A stretch of DNA of 21,661 nt from Patescibacteria group bacterium (GTDB lineage Bacteria > Patescibacteriota > Minisyncoccia > UBA6257 > 02-FULL-45-10c). Below, one piece after another: positions 20,868 to 21,661 of this stretch. Both the position numbers and the translations under genes were made by a program. The DNA lies in NCBI GenBank assembly GCA_018896875.1, contig JAHILT010000036.1:1-21661 (forward strand). The letters run 5' to 3'. Below the pieces are notes generated by a model, which did no database searches, was not told the origin of the DNA, and saw only the letters and a program-made list of their open reading frames with translations. Position 1 is the first letter of the stretch, and each line of letters opens with the position of its first letter.

Positions 20868-21661
20868 ATGTCAACAATATATAAATTTATTATTCAAATG
20901 AGTGAAATTTTTATTTCATGGGCTAGTTCTCATGGAATTAAAATCATTCTTATTATTTTAGCAATTTATCTCACTCGCCGATTTGGAGCAATTTTCGTTG
21001 AAAGAACTGTACGAAAATCAGTCACATCTGACCACTTTTTATCAAAAGAAGCCGAGAAAAAGAGAGAAAATACTCTTATTAAAGTTTTTAATGGAACTAT
21101 AAAAATACTAGTCTTACTTGTGGGATTCATGATGATTGCTTCAGAATTAGGCATAAATATTGGACCTATAATGGCAGCTGCTGGAGTCGTTGGTTTAGCA
21201 TTCGGTTTTGGAGGACAATATTTAATCCGCGACATTATTTCTGGTTTATTTATTATATTAGAGAATCAATATCGTATCGGTGATGTTGTTTGTTTCGATG
21301 GAACTTGTGGATCCGTAGAGGATATTAATCTACGAATGACTATTTTAAGAGATTTAGATGGAACTGTACACCATATTCCAAACGGACAGATCAAAACAGC
21401 TTCAAACTTATCTAAACATTTTGCAAGAGTTAATCTTGATTTAGGTATTGCCTACGACTCAAATCTTGAACACGTCATAAAAATAGTTAATCAAGTAGGC
21501 AAAGAATTAGCCGAAGATTCTGAATGGAAAGATTCTATTATCAAAGCTCCTGAGTTTTTACGTGTAAATGAATTTGCTGATTCAGCAATTATTATAAAAA
21601 TCCTAGGTGAAACAAAACCTCTTAAACAATGGGGTGTTGCGGGAGAACTAAGAAAAAGAAT
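20868..21661 (+). CDS. MscS-family mechanosensitive channel (5' part, runs off window)
   Basis: The open frame continues past the window end; 264 codons are visible. There is an N-terminal membrane helix (IKIILIILAIYL), a second (TIKILVLLVGFMMIASELG), then the pore helix region IGPIMAAAGVVGLAFGFGGQYLIRDIISGLFIILE, characteristic of MscS TM3, and the beta domain YRIGDVVCFDGTCGSVEDINLRMTILRDLDGTVHHIPNGQI. MscS channels release solutes during osmotic downshock. It has a short N-terminus (two or three helices), like the core MscS. ATG 20868 fits the TATAGT promoter box. Confidence 0.93.
   Translation, partial: MSTIYKFIIQMSEIFISWASSHGIKIILIILAIYLTRRFGAIFVERTVRKSVTSDHFLSKEAEKKRENTLIKVFNGTIKILVLLVGFMMIASELGINIGPIMAAAGVVGLAFGFGGQYLIRDIISGLFIILENQYRIGDVVCFDGTCGSVEDINLRMTILRDLDGTVHHIPNGQIKTASNLSKHFARVNLDLGIAYDSNLEHVIKIVNQVGKELAEDSEWKDSIIKAPEFLRVNEFADSAIIIKILGETKPLKQWGVAGELRKR

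Noticed and set aside
1..21661. UGA recoded as glycine, as in some Patescibacteria
   Set aside because: All intact genes read through with the standard code and have no in-frame UGA.

Overview
The window is AT-rich, densely packed DNA that looks like a Candidate Phyla Radiation (Patescibacteria, Parcubacteria-like) chromosome. This rests on recognised gene types: a short ValRS without its C-terminal arm, an IF-2 of only 507 residues, small GIY-YIG and HNH nuclease genes beside tRNAs, and a compact housekeeping set. The lineage is an inference. Genetic code 11 fits every gene.

Layout. 92-4583 (+) holds tsaD, valS, a PrsW-type membrane protease and an Hsp20 chaperone. 4595-7615 (-) holds a small conserved protein, tRNA-Leu(UAA), an HNH nuclease, tRNA-Cys(GCA), rbfA and infB. 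7616-8474 is a gene-poor stretch containing the most unusual structure seen: three stacked units inserted at one point in the D-loop of a tRNA-Ser(GCU) gene. Each unit starts with the same 20-bp hairpin and ends with a fresh copy of the first 16 bases of the tRNA, and the middle unit encodes a GIY-YIG nuclease. 8531-9660 (+) has two small uncharacterised genes, tRNA-Arg(GCG) and tRNA-Gly(GCC). 9701-13234 (-) is an IleRS with a complete histidine-phosphatase domain inside it.

13386-18506 is a mosaic. It has a small hypothetical gene, an intact argS, an 804-bp IS481-like element with a dead transposase and a candidate 5-bp target duplication, a frameshifted APH-like kinase, a glycosyltransferase cut off at its 3' end, and an ORF joining the first ~93 codons of a different argS to a PolX-type PHP fragment. 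The simplest reading is that the resident argS was destroyed and replaced by a divergent copy brought in with surrounding DNA. An elaborate inverted-repeat structure (18342-18506) lies just upstream of the argS remnant.

18574-19563 is the trans-translation module, smpB and tmRNA, with a readable tag ANFSSKLTRMPAMAFA. The window ends with two promoter/SD/terminator cassettes (a deoxyribosyltransferase-like protein and an HD-domain hydrolase) and the 5' part of an MscS-type channel gene.

How the genes work together: most intact genes serve translation (tRNA t6A modification, Val/Ile/Arg charging, initiation by IF-2, 30S maturation by RbfA, ribosome rescue by SmpB-tmRNA) with a few stress and envelope functions. 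Two start architectures recur. Five genes have a -10 box ending 6-7 nt before ATG and no SD, suggesting leaderless mRNAs. Three others have a TTGAC-type -35, an SD and their own hairpin terminator or (for one) a shared convergent one.
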